NCBI GenBank assembly: GCA_027486755.1 | Contig: JAIXOM010000004.1 | Location: 1-64,000, forward strand | Origin: Comamonadaceae bacterium | Lineage (GTDB): Bacteria > Pseudomonadota > Gammaproteobacteria > Burkholderiales > Burkholderiaceae_C | Direction of reading: 5' to 3' | DNA length: 64,000 nucleotides | Part shown: positions 18,261 to 26,737 of the stretch, one piece after another | How the letters are laid out: the number at the start of each line of letters is the position of its first letter | Numbering within the stretch: the first letter of the stretch is position 1 | Made by a program: the position numbers and the translations under genes | Notes under the pieces: model-generated | The model's input: only the letters and a program-made list of their open reading frames with translations | Database searches by the model: none | What the model was told of the DNA's origin: nothing

Positions 18261-18851
18261 ATGTCCACCACCGACCCCTTGAGCCGCAGCGGCGCACTGA
18301 GCCTGAGCCACCTGGGCATCTATGTGCGTGACCTCGATCGCATGGGCCGCTTTTATATGCAGGCGCTGGGCTTTACCGAAACCGACCGGGGCCTGCTCGG
18401 TTCGGTGCAGTTACTGTTTCTCAGCCGCGACCCCAGCGAGCACCACCAATTGGTGCTGGCCAGCGGCCGGCCCGAGGGGCCAGGCTTTAACCTGATCAAC
18501 CAGATCTCGCTGCGCGTGCCTGACCTGAACACTCTGCGGGCGGTACACGAGCGCATGCAGGCCGAGCCCGATGTCAGCGAACTGGTGAGCGTGACGCATG
18601 GCAATGCGATTTCCCTTTACTTGCGCGACCCGGAAGGCAATCGGCTGGAAATCTTCATGGACACAGCCTGGTACTGCGAGCAGCCGCTGCGCGAGGCCAT
18701 CTCACTGGATCAGCCGGACGAGGCCATCCTCGCGCAATCTGAAGCCATGGCCCGCAGCCGGCCGGGCTTTTGCTCGCGCGAGATTTGGCAGGCCCGCATG
18801 CGCACGCGCATGGGTTTGCCACCGCAGACGTCCGGCTCAGACCCGCACTGA
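18261..18851 (+). CDS. VOC-superfamily (extradiol dioxygenase/glyoxalase-like) protein
   Basis: A 196-residue vicinal-oxygen-chelate protein. LSHLGIYVRDLDRMGRFYMQALGFTETDR near residue 15 supplies a first metal His. HHQLVLASG, QISLRVPDL and ISLYLRDPEGNRLEIFMDTAWY follow, the last with the metal Glu. Length and the C-terminal WY segment resemble small single-module catechol 2,3-dioxygenase-like proteins. Substrate unknown. It may act with the neighbouring carboxymuconolactone decarboxylase-like protein. Confidence 0.8.
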   Translation: MSTTDPLSRSGALSLSHLGIYVRDLDRMGRFYMQALGFTETDRGLLGSVQLLFLSRDPSEHHQLVLASGRPEGPGFNLINQISLRVPDLNTLRAVHERMQAEPDVSELVSVTHGNAISLYLRDPEGNRLEIFMDTAWYCEQPLREAISLDQPDEAILAQSEAMARSRPGFCSREIWQARMRTRMGLPPQTSGSDPH

Positions 18852-18860
18852 AAGACCCTG

Positions 18861-19448
18861 ATGAGCTTAGACCGACTTCCCCCCATCCCCGAGGCGCAAT
18901 GGAGCCCCGAGCAAAAGCGCGAGGCGCAGGCTGTGATCGACGGGCCCCGCGGCGCGCTGATCTCGCCCTTCATCCCCTTGCTGCGCAGCCCGGAGCTGAT
19001 GGGCCATGCCCAGCGCATGGGCGAATACCTGCGCTACCGCAGCACCCTGGTGCTGCGCCTGTCGGAACTGGCGATTCTGATCACCGCCCGCCAATGGTCA
19101 CAGCAGGTGGAATGGGCCATCCACGCCCCGATTGCCCAGAAGGCGGGGGTGGCGGCGGCGACGATTGAAGCGATCGCGCAGGGCAGGCAGCCTGTGGACC
19201 TGCCTGCCGACGAGGCGGCCGTCTATGCTTTTTCGACCGAGCTGCACCGTAACCAGGGCGTGAGCGATGCGAGCTGGGCGCGGGTGGTCAATCTGCTGGG
19301 CGAGCAAGGGGCAGTCGATCTGATCGGCATCAACGGCTACTACGCCCTGCTGTCGATGGTGATGAATGCCAGCCGCACCCCGGCACCGAGCACCGCTGCT
19401 GCGCCCTTGCCGCTGCTGACCGGCTCGCTGCCAGCCGGTCCGGTTTGA
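18861..19448 (+). CDS. Carboxymuconolactone decarboxylase-family protein
   Basis: A 195-residue helical protein. LRLSELAILITARQWSQQVEWAIHAPIAQKAGV (about residues 68-100) is the CMD/AhpD core with the conserved Glu and His but without the CXXC of AhpD peroxidases. It begins 9 bp after the VOC gene and looks co-transcribed. The C-terminus is Ala/Pro-rich. Its role in the cluster (decarboxylase, hydrolase or regulator) is not deducible. Confidence 0.82.
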   Translation: MSLDRLPPIPEAQWSPEQKREAQAVIDGPRGALISPFIPLLRSPELMGHAQRMGEYLRYRSTLVLRLSELAILITARQWSQQVEWAIHAPIAQKAGVAAATIEAIAQGRQPVDLPADEAAVYAFSTELHRNQGVSDASWARVVNLLGEQGAVDLIGINGYYALLSMVMNASRTPAPSTAAAPLPLLTGSLPAGPV

Positions 19449-19484
19449 TACGACTGCGCGCTTTTGTGCGACCATGAGCCCGTG

Positions 19485-20108
19485 ATGAAGCTGCGCCCCT
19501 TCCTGCAACGCCTGCTGGCCCTGTGCCTGATCGGCTCCGCCCTGGCTGGCTTGAACGCCTGCTCGGACCCGACCGACTTCGTCTCCAACCATGAGATCGC
19601 GCGCCTGCCGTCCCTGGGCCCATCGGCTGGGCCCGAGCCCATGCTGCGCCTGGACAGCAAGGAAATGCCAGCCGGGCCGATCATCTATGACCAGGTCAAG
19701 GATAGCTACTACAGCTGCGCCGGCGTGGTCGGCGAATGGTTCCTGCAACTGGTGCTGGCAGAAATGAATTTCCTGGCCCGCCAGCACGGGCTCGATAGGA
19801 TGGATGGCAGCGCCTGCGCGCTGAGCTTCACCAAATCGGGCATGGGCTCAGGCCGCATCAAGCTGCATCTGTACAAGGACGCCACCGAGGCCAACGACTG
19901 TGTCTTCAAGGCCAAGTGCGGACTGGCCCGCAATGTGACCCTGGTGCCCACCACCAAAGCCATCCTGCGCTCTTACTTTCTGTCGGACCTCAAGGGCGAG
20001 AAGTTCTACCAGCACTGCCTGGCGCCGCCAGAGTTCTGGCACAAGGGCGTGAGCTGCGAATACATAGGCGTAGAAGCCGCGCTGGGCATCAAGAAAGAGA
20101 AGAAATAA
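19485..20108 (+). CDS. Hypothetical lipoprotein
   Basis: A 207-residue protein of unrecognised family. The leader MKLRPFLQRLLALCLIGSALAGLNAC has a lipobox-like Cys at residue 26. The mature part contains four or more further Cys residues (for example SYYSCAGV, NDCVFKAKCG and QHCLAPP), suggesting disulphides in the periplasm, and a lysine-rich C-terminus. Start chosen at 19485 because it gives a clean signal sequence; an upstream in-frame ATG at 19464 would add seven residues. Convergent with the SelD fusion gene. Confidence 0.65.
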   Translation: MKLRPFLQRLLALCLIGSALAGLNACSDPTDFVSNHEIARLPSLGPSAGPEPMLRLDSKEMPAGPIIYDQVKDSYYSCAGVVGEWFLQLVLAEMNFLARQHGLDRMDGSACALSFTKSGMGSGRIKLHLYKDATEANDCVFKAKCGLARNVTLVPTTKAILRSYFLSDLKGEKFYQHCLAPPEFWHKGVSCEYIGVEAALGIKKEKK

Positions 20109-20144
20109 GCCAGTCGTGGTTTGTCAAGACTTGGCGCCACCTAC

Positions 20145-20162
20145 AAGCGGTCAAGGCCGCTT
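20145..20162. terminator. Short bidirectional hairpin between convergent genes
   Basis: AAGCGG and CCGCTT form a 6-bp stem around TCAAGG in the 60-bp gap between convergent stop codons. No clear T-tract follows, so the assignment is tentative. Confidence 0.4.
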
Positions 20163-20168
20163 CTAAGC

Positions 20169-22442
20169 TCAAACCACCAGCTGCACCGGCTGCGGCGCCG
20201 CACTGCGCGCCAGCACCTGCCCGATCACACAGGCCTGGGTATAGCCTTGCGCATGCAGCGCGCGCAAACAGGCGGCGCTTTGGGCAGCGGGCACGCCGGC
20301 GAGCAGGCCGCCAGCAGTCTGCGGGTCAAACAGCAAGGGCAGGTGCGGATGGCCGGCGCAGGCAGCACTGCTTTGCAGCGCCGATGCCATCTGGGCGTTG
20401 GACGCATGCAGTGAGCTCAGATGCCCGGCCGCCGCCGATTCGGCCGCGCCTTCGAGCACCGGCAGGGCCGATAGCTGCAAGCGCAGGTCAACCCCGCTGG
20501 GGCGGCTCATCTCCAGCAGGTGGCCGAGCAAACCAAAGCCAGTCAGGTCGGTGCAGGCACGCGCACCATGCGCACGCAGCACCTGGGCAGCCTGCTGGCT
20601 GGACTGCATCATGGTCTGAAGTGCCGCGTCTATCCAGTGACCACGCGCGCGCAGCTTCTGGTGTGCCACCAGCAGGGTGCCGGTACCGATGGGCTTGGTC
20701 AGGATCAGGCTGTCGCCGGGCTGTAGACCCGCCTTGCTCATCAGGCCCTGCAGGTCTTGCGGGATCAGGCCATTGACCGAAAAGCCCAGCGCCAGCTCCT
20801 GCCCCTCGCCGGTATGGCCGCCGACCAAGGCGCAGTCGGCGGCGTCGAGCACCGACAGCGCGCCGCTCATCATCTGCAGCAGCAGGTCTTCGGTGCGCGA
20901 TTCCAGCCCGGGCGGCACGGTGGCCAGGGCCAGAGCACTGTGGGCCTGGGCGCCCATGGCAAACACATCGCCCAGCGCATGGTTGGCGGCAATACGGCCG
21001 AACACATACGGGTCGTCAATGAAGGCGCGGAAAAAATCCACCGACTGCACCAGCACCTGACCCGGCGGCAGGCGCAGCACAGCGGCGTCATCACCGGCGC
21101 TCAGGCCCAGCAGCACATCGCTGGACGGCCTGGGCTGCAAACGCGCCAATACCCGCGCCAGCACGCTGGCGCTGACCTTGGCGCCACAGCCGCCGCAGCG
21201 CATGGCCTGGGCCGACAGCAGCTGCTCACGCTCGACATCCTCCAGGGGCAAGGCCGGGGCCTGCACCGAGGTCTGCGCCATGGCTGCAGGCAGTTGCTCG
21301 AACTGCGCCATGAAGCGGCGGTCGATCCAGTCTTTCCAGCGCCAAACCCAGGGGCCTTGGGCAAAAAAACGGCCACGCGAAGCCACCGCATTGGCATCGC
21401 CGGTACTGATCAGGGCCAGCCAGCGCCGCTGCGGCCGGTAAGGGCGCAGCGGCTGAGCCAAGAGGCTGCGCCTGAGGTTGTCCATCAGCGGCATGGCCTG
21501 ACGCACTGCGAACACACCAGCTTTTTCTAGCTGCGCGTGGGGCCAGCTGGCGACATCGCCGGCGGCAAACACCCGCTCGTCGCTGATGCTTTGCAAGTTC
21601 TCGTTGACGCGGATGAAGCCGGCCTCATCGAGCGCCAGGCCAGTCTCGCGCAACCAGGGTGCGCCGGTGGCCTGGGTGACCCAAATCACTGCATCGGCAT
21701 CAAACACCTGGCCACTGGCCGTCTGCAAGCAGCCAGCCCAAACCTGGGTCACCGCCTGAGCGGTATGCAGCTGCACACCGCGCTGGCGCAGCACTTGGGT
21801 GAAGTGGCGCTGCACCCGGGCGTTGTGGCTGGGCAAAATCTGCGCGGTGCTGCTGTAGAGGTGAAACTCAAGCGCATCCGGATCGCGGCTGAGGGCCTTG
21901 AGCTCGGCACGCAAGCGCCACTGCATGGCCAGGAGCAACTCAACGCCGCCAGCGCCAGCGCCGACGACAGCCAGCCGCAGCTTGCCGCTGTGCGTGCGAA
22001 CCCGCGCCAGCAACTCCAGCCAGCGCTGGTGGAAGCGATCGATGGGCTTGACCGGCAAAGCATGGCTGGCCGCACCCGGCACACCGAGCCGGGGCGTGGC
22101 ACCGATATTGATCGATACCCGGTCATAAGGCACCGGCGGGCGCCCCTCGCACACCACTTGGCCCGCGCTGCGGTCCAGCGCGATCACCTCGCTGCGAAAA
22201 AACCGCGCACCAGCGGCTTGCGCCAGGGTGCGCAGATCAATGTGCACTTGCTCAAAGCTGTAGTGACCCGCGATATGACCGGGCAACATGCCTGAATACG
22301 GCGTGTGCGTGTCGCGGCAAATCAGCGTCAGCCGCACCCCCGGCAGCGGCCGCATGGCCCAACGCCTGAGCAGCACCGCATGGCTATGCCCACCGCCCAC
22401 CAGGACGATGTCGCGTACAACCGGGTTTTCTGGGGTCTGCAT
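20169..22442 (-). CDS. selD: Pyridine-nucleotide oxidoreductase-selenophosphate synthetase fusion
   Basis: A 757-residue two-domain protein. The N-terminal part (about 1-390) is an NDH-2-like FAD oxidoreductase: DIVLVGGGHSHAVLLRRW, TPYSGMLPGHIAGHY and the second nucleotide site VVGAGAGGVELLLAM. From about residue 410 it is SelD: MRCGGCGAKVSASV with the active-site Cys and Lys, SAGDDAAVL, SVDFF, GGHTGEG and DPQTAGGLL. SelD makes selenophosphate from selenide and ATP; the fused flavoprotein may supply reduced selenium. The active site has Cys, not selenocysteine. Start ATG at 22442; a TTG at 22451 is less likely. No selA, selB or selU gene lies in the window. Confidence 0.92.
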   Translation of the reverse strand: MQTPENPVVRDIVLVGGGHSHAVLLRRWAMRPLPGVRLTLICRDTHTPYSGMLPGHIAGHYSFEQVHIDLRTLAQAAGARFFRSEVIALDRSAGQVVCEGRPPVPYDRVSINIGATPRLGVPGAASHALPVKPIDRFHQRWLELLARVRTHSGKLRLAVVGAGAGGVELLLAMQWRLRAELKALSRDPDALEFHLYSSTAQILPSHNARVQRHFTQVLRQRGVQLHTAQAVTQVWAGCLQTASGQVFDADAVIWVTQATGAPWLRETGLALDEAGFIRVNENLQSISDERVFAAGDVASWPHAQLEKAGVFAVRQAMPLMDNLRRSLLAQPLRPYRPQRRWLALISTGDANAVASRGRFFAQGPWVWRWKDWIDRRFMAQFEQLPAAMAQTSVQAPALPLEDVEREQLLSAQAMRCGGCGAKVSASVLARVLARLQPRPSSDVLLGLSAGDDAAVLRLPPGQVLVQSVDFFRAFIDDPYVFGRIAANHALGDVFAMGAQAHSALALATVPPGLESRTEDLLLQMMSGALSVLDAADCALVGGHTGEGQELALGFSVNGLIPQDLQGLMSKAGLQPGDSLILTKPIGTGTLLVAHQKLRARGHWIDAALQTMMQSSQQAAQVLRAHGARACTDLTGFGLLGHLLEMSRPSGVDLRLQLSALPVLEGAAESAAAGHLSSLHASNAQMASALQSSAACAGHPHLPLLFDPQTAGGLLAGVPAAQSAACLRALHAQGYTQACVIGQVLARSAAPQPVQLVV

Positions 22443-22484
22443 GGCGGGCAAGCGTTAAAGATGGCATTGTCGCTGCCTTGTGGC

Positions 22485-22634
22485 TGCGTCGCCCTGTGGC
22501 TGGCTCGGCTGCTGGCTGGCTCGACTGCTGGCTGGCTTGACTTGTGGGAGGGCCGCCCTCGGCCCGATGGGGCTTGCGACAGCGCTGTTCTTGTATCGAC
22601 TGCCCTATCGCCGCGAGGGCGCAGATCTCACACC
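22485..22634. repeat. GGCTGGCT tandem stretch and two REP-like hairpins
   Basis: 22485-22541 is an imperfect tandem of GCTGGCT(C/T)G units. 22543-22572 is a forward REP element with a GGGCCG/CGGCCC stem and CCCT loop. 22605-22634 is a reverse element with a GCCGCG-type stem. They fill the gap between the two flavoprotein fusion genes. Confidence 0.75.
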
Positions 22635-22658
22635 TGCCACGAGGCTGATGTGCCTGTC

Positions 22659-24848
22659 CTAAATGCCGCCCCGCCGCCAGGCGTGAAAGCGCTCCAGCCA
22701 GGGCAGTGCCCAGCCGGGCTGGTGGGCGCGGCGGTGCGCGCCGGCGGCCAGTTGGCTGGCTTGTGAGAGCGTTGGGTAGGCGTGCACACTGGCGAGCACG
22801 CGGTGCAGGCCCAGGCCGTTGTTCAGGGCCAGGGTAAATTCCGCCAGCAGTTCACCCGCCTGCTCGCCAACGATGCTCACGCCCAGCAGACGATCGCTGC
22901 CGGCGGCGGTCAGGATCTTGATGAAGCCTGAGCGAGCGCCATCAATGATGGCGCGGTCCAGGTCGGCCATGTCCAAGTGGGTGAGCTCGTAGCGCAGGCC
23001 CTGCGCCTGCGCCTGCTTTTCATTGAGGCCCACACGGGCGATCTGAGGAGCTAGGAACAGGGTCTGGGGCATCAGAGCCTGATCGGCGCGCAGACGGCGC
23101 AGGCCCTGCAGCGCATTGACCGCAGCATGCCAGCCCTGGTGGCCCGCCGCGTGGGTGAGTTGCCACTGGCCGGCCACATCCCCGGCCGCAAAAATGCCGG
23201 GGATGGGGGTTTCTAAAAACTCGTCGACCTGAAACTCCTGCAGGCCCAGAGCCTCCAGACCCAGGCCCTGCCAGCGCGGCCGCCGGCCCAACGCCAGCAG
23301 CAGCAGATCAAATTCGATGCGCTGCTCACCCCCAGCGCTGCGTACCATGGCATGGCACTCTTGACCCCGCCCGCAAGACAGCACCGTGGCTTGCAAGTAC
23401 ACATCCACACCGTCGGCCTGCAGGGCCTGTCGTGCAGCCTGACCGACGTCCTCATCTTCCTGCGCCAGCAGCTGAGCGCCCTGCTCCACCAGGTGCACCT
23501 GTGCGCCCAAGCGCGCCAGCGCCTGCGCGAGCTCGCAGCCCATGGCACCACCGCCGACCACCAGGATGCGACGCGGCATCTGCTGCAGGCTTGCCAATCT
23601 GTCCCACAGCGTGTCGCTGGTCACGGCGGTCACCTGATCGAGCCCGGGCCAGTCGGGCAGCACCGGCGTGCTGCCGGTGGCCACCACAATGGCGCGGGTG
23701 CTCAGCTGCCGCGTGCCCTGCGCATCCTGCACCTGAACCGTCCAGGGGTTGAGGATGCGGGCGCGTCCATGCAGCACCTCGACGCCCAGCGCGGTATAGC
23801 GCTGAGCGCTGTCATGGGGTTCGATCTCGGTGATGACCTGCTCAATGCGCCGCATCAGCGCCGGCCAATCGAGGTCGGGCTCGCCCACTTGAACACCAAA
23901 CCGCCCGGCCTGGCGCGCCTGATGCATCTGCTGCGCGGCATGAATGAGCGTTTTGCTGGGCACGCAGCCGTGGTAAAGACAATCGCCACCCGGCCGCTCG
24001 GCCTCGATCAAAGTGGCTTTAGCCCGCAAGGCTGAGGCCATGTAAGAGGCCACCAGGCCCGCCGCACCGGCGCCGATCACGACCAGATTGCGTTCAAAGC
24101 GCTGTGGCCTCTGATCCCACCAGCGCGCCAGGGCGCGGCGCCGACGCCATTGGGGCAGGGCCCAGCGCATCAGCAAGGGCAGCAAGGCCAGAGCGGCCAG
24201 GCCCAGCAGAAGGTCGGCCGACCACACATCGGACGCCGAACGCAGGCGCGAGAGTGCGCCGCCGGCATGCACATAGACCAAAGTGGCCGGCAGCATGCCG
24301 ACCAGGCTGATCAACGCAAAGATGCTGGCCCGCATCTGCGTCAGGCCCATGGCCAGGTTGACGGCAAAAAAGGGAAAGACCGGCAGCAGCCGCAGGGCCA
24401 GCAGATAAAAACTGCCGTCGCGGGCCATGCCGCGCTCCAGCGCCGCGTGCCAGCGGCCGGCGTAACGACGAGCCAGGTCGCGCAGCAGATAGCGCGCCAT
24501 CAGCATCGCCAGGGTCGCGCCCAAGGTGGCCGACAGCAGAACCACGACGGTCCCTTCAAGCCAGCCAAACAGGGCGCCGCCGGCCAGCGTCAGCACCGTC
24601 GCGCCTGGCAGGGATAAAGCCGTGACCAGCACATAGACCGCTGCAAACGCCGCTCGCGCCAGCCCGGGGTGGCTGGCCTGCCAAAGCCCCCAGTCCTGCT
24701 GGTGCTGGCGCAAGCCCTCCAGGCTGAGCCAGGAATTACCCCAGAACCAGGCCGACAGCAGGGCCGCAGCCAGCAGCACGGCCAGCCACAGCCGGCGCGA
24801 GCTCAGGGCGCGGCGCAGCAGTGGCTGGGTTGCGGGCGGGATGGACAT
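22659..24848 (-). CDS. TVP38/TMEM64 membrane domain fused to a MerA-like flavoprotein disulphide oxidoreductase
   Basis: A 729-residue fusion. Residues 1-235 form a SNARE-associated/DedA-type membrane domain: several hydrophobic helices with LPGATVLTLAGGALFG and LRLLPVFPFFAVNLAMGLT, both typical of TVP38. From about 250 it is a class I pyridine-nucleotide disulphide oxidoreductase: VVIGAGAAGLVASYMA, the redox pair GGDCLYHGCVPSKT, a second GGGAMGCELA site and a C-terminal dimerisation domain HAYPTLSQ. The oxidoreductase would be tethered at the inner face of the membrane. Substrate unknown; it lies just upstream of, and co-oriented with, the SelD fusion. Confidence 0.9.
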   Translation of the reverse strand: MSIPPATQPLLRRALSSRRLWLAVLLAAALLSAWFWGNSWLSLEGLRQHQQDWGLWQASHPGLARAAFAAVYVLVTALSLPGATVLTLAGGALFGWLEGTVVVLLSATLGATLAMLMARYLLRDLARRYAGRWHAALERGMARDGSFYLLALRLLPVFPFFAVNLAMGLTQMRASIFALISLVGMLPATLVYVHAGGALSRLRSASDVWSADLLLGLAALALLPLLMRWALPQWRRRRALARWWDQRPQRFERNLVVIGAGAAGLVASYMASALRAKATLIEAERPGGDCLYHGCVPSKTLIHAAQQMHQARQAGRFGVQVGEPDLDWPALMRRIEQVITEIEPHDSAQRYTALGVEVLHGRARILNPWTVQVQDAQGTRQLSTRAIVVATGSTPVLPDWPGLDQVTAVTSDTLWDRLASLQQMPRRILVVGGGAMGCELAQALARLGAQVHLVEQGAQLLAQEDEDVGQAARQALQADGVDVYLQATVLSCGRGQECHAMVRSAGGEQRIEFDLLLLALGRRPRWQGLGLEALGLQEFQVDEFLETPIPGIFAAGDVAGQWQLTHAAGHQGWHAAVNALQGLRRLRADQALMPQTLFLAPQIARVGLNEKQAQAQGLRYELTHLDMADLDRAIIDGARSGFIKILTAAGSDRLLGVSIVGEQAGELLAEFTLALNNGLGLHRVLASVHAYPTLSQASQLAAGAHRRAHQPGWALPWLERFHAWRRGGI

Positions 24849-25222
24849 GGACAGGACGGGCAGCGGCCATGGGGACAGGCCAGCTCAGAAAATCGTCGAG
24901 GCACTGTAGCACCGTGCTTCGATGGGGTGACTGATCAAACGCCCCATCGCTCCCACTCCCACTCCCAAGCCGGGCCTCTGGCTACACCTGTGGGAGTGCC
25001 GCCCTCGGCGCGATGCAGCCTTCGAGAGGGCACAGTAGCCATTTCCAGCGGCATCGCTGCGAGGGCGCAGCTCCCACCCCTCCTGAGCCGGGGTGGATCT
25101 ACCGGCAGAGGCTCACACGCGACTGCTTGTGTTTGTTACGTATGGATGAGCTTTGCGAAGGCCGTTTCGTCGCTACCATCAGGCCAGCCCATCAGCAGCG
25201 CCGCCTCAAGCGAGCTCTCACC
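24849..25222. repeat. Gap with a paired REP-like element
   Basis: In this 374-bp gap, 24989-25020 is a forward element (GTGGGAGTGCCGCCCTCGGC-type) and 25049-25079 is a reverse element, separated by about 28 bp that includes GGGCACAGTAGCCATTTCCAG. The pair resembles the composite units at 26.6 and 32.5 kb. An open frame through it has no protein signature. An ATG at 25142 could be an earlier start for the next gene. Confidence 0.75.
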
Positions 25223-25885
25223 ATGAACCTTGACGACACTACTCTATTGACCCAGGCCCACGAAGAGGCCGCCCGCTACGCTTTGCTGCGGCGGGTGGCG
25301 CCGACGCTGCGCCATCACCTGGCCGGCGAATTCCAGCCCCTGGGGATGATGGCCGCCCTGATGGAGCGGCGCCTGCAGCAGCGGGCCGACCCGGCCAGCC
25401 TGGTCGAGCACTGCAACTCGCTGGGCCAGCTCTCGCGGCAGGCCGCCGAGCATTGCATGGCCTTGATGAACTGGGTAGCTCCTCGACAAGATGCAGAAAT
25501 CGATCTGGAAAGCGGCGTGGCCGAATGCGTGAACATGCTGGCAACCGGCCTGCGCTTTCGCGGTTTTGCGCTCAGCCATGCCCGCAGCGAGCAAAAGGCG
25601 CGGGTCGCCGGCCCTGCCCTGCGCACCGTCTTGCCAGCCGCCATTTTCTACCTGAGCGACAGCGCCGATGGACCTGCAGACCTGCATGTGCAGGCTCAGG
25701 TGCTGGAAGACCAAGTCCTCATCGAGATCACGGTTGCGGCAAGCGACAGATCTAGCGAAGCGCCGACGCCGGTCGAATATCGGCCCCTGCAATGGGGCGA
25801 TGTTTGCGCACTGGCACAGGCTGAAAACATGGCCTTGCATCGCCAGGCTGGCGCCCTGCAGCTGGCCATTACCCCCTTGGGCTGA
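25223..25885 (+). CDS. Histidine-kinase-like (DHp-type) orphan protein
   Basis: A 220-residue protein. LLRRVAPTLRHHLAGEFQPLGMMAALMERRLQQ near residue 20 looks like the phosphoacceptor helix of a sensor kinase. The C-terminal half could be a degenerate ATPase fold: I see no clear N, G1 or G2 box. No transmembrane segment, sensor domain or receiver is present and no response-regulator gene adjoins. It may be a pseudokinase or phosphotransfer protein. Start at 25223 is chosen by the absence of similarity further upstream; 25142 is possible. Confidence 0.55.
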   Translation: MNLDDTTLLTQAHEEAARYALLRRVAPTLRHHLAGEFQPLGMMAALMERRLQQRADPASLVEHCNSLGQLSRQAAEHCMALMNWVAPRQDAEIDLESGVAECVNMLATGLRFRGFALSHARSEQKARVAGPALRTVLPAAIFYLSDSADGPADLHVQAQVLEDQVLIEITVAASDRSSEAPTPVEYRPLQWGDVCALAQAENMALHRQAGALQLAITPLG

Positions 25886-25889
25886 TCCC

Positions 25890-26372
25890 TCAGCGCAAGG
25901 GAATCGGCAGGGCGCGCTCGACGGGCACTGCAGTCACGCTGTTTTGCGGTGACCCCTCAATCAGCCGCTCGGAATAGGTCAGGTAGATCAGGCTGTTGCG
26001 GCCCTTGTCGACCATGCGCACGATGCGCAGCTTCTTGAAGATCAGGGACATGCGCTCGCTGAACACCTCCTCCTGCTGCGGCAGCGGGGATGTAAAACTG
26101 ATCGGGCCGATCTGCCGGCAAGCGATGGAAGCTTCAGCCTTGTCTTCGGCCAGGCCCAGGCCCCCTTTGATGCCGCCGGTCTTGGCGCGTGAGACGTAAC
26201 AGGTCACCCCCCGCACCCGAGGGTCGTCGTAAGCCTCGACGATGACTTTGTGGTCCGGCCCTAGCCACTGAAATGCGGTATCGACCTCGCCAATGCGCTG
26301 CTGGGCCGAGGTGGCAGTGACTATGCAGCCCAGCATGGCCATGCAAGAAAGGTGTCTGAAGTGCAAGCTCAT
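25890..26372 (-). CDS. creA: CreA family protein
   Basis: A 160-residue exported protein with a signal peptide ending near TSAQ. The mature part has the CreA hallmarks: IGEVDTAFQWLGPDHKVIVEAYDDPRVRGVTCYVSRAKTGGIKGGLGLAEDKAEASIACRQIGPI and a C-terminal DKGRNSLIYLTYSERLIEGSP. The physiological role of CreA is poorly known. Start at 26372 (MSLHFRHLS) gives a normal leader; an in-frame ATG 24 bp upstream does not. Convergent with the kinase-like gene, 4 bp apart. Confidence 0.92.
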   Translation of the reverse strand: MSLHFRHLSCMAMLGCIVTATSAQQRIGEVDTAFQWLGPDHKVIVEAYDDPRVRGVTCYVSRAKTGGIKGGLGLAEDKAEASIACRQIGPISFTSPLPQQEEVFSERMSLIFKKLRIVRMVDKGRNSLIYLTYSERLIEGSPQNSVTAVPVERALPIPLR

Positions 26373-26426
26373 GTAGCGCTCCGTGGGAGGTTCCATGGCA
26401 TCTTACTGGAGGCCGAACAGACTGCA

Positions 26427-26727
26427 TGTGGGAGTACCGCCCGCGACGCGATGGGGGCTGCAATGGAGACTTGCTGGTATGGATCGCCGCATCGCCGCGA
26501 GGGCGCGGCTCCCACAGCCCAAGCAGACGCACTGGCGTGAGCTTGTGGGAGGCCCCACCGTGTGGGAGCGCCGCCCTCGGCGCGATGCAGCCTCGAAACA
26601 AGCACAGTGGGCATTTTCAAGCCCTTCGCCGCGAGGGCGCGGCTCCCACAGCCGCCTCCCAGACTGCGCTGCTTGCTGGAGGAAGGGGTCGCTTTCATCC
26701 CCTCTCCCTCGGGGAAAGGGGGCAAGA
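26427..26727. repeat. Mosaic of four REP-like hairpins plus a CCCTCTCCC element
   Basis: The 365-bp gap upstream of creA holds elements at 26427-26457 (forward, degenerate), 26488-26518 (reverse), 26555-26592 (forward, GCGCCG stem) and 26624-26653 (reverse, GCCGCG stem). A different palindromic repeat, CCCCTCTCCCTCGGGG-like, follows at 26698-26727. The 26555-26653 pair and the word GACGCACTGGCGTGAG at about 26526 recur at 32.5 kb. No gene is visible. Confidence 0.85.
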
Positions 26728-26737
26728 AGGTCCGAAC

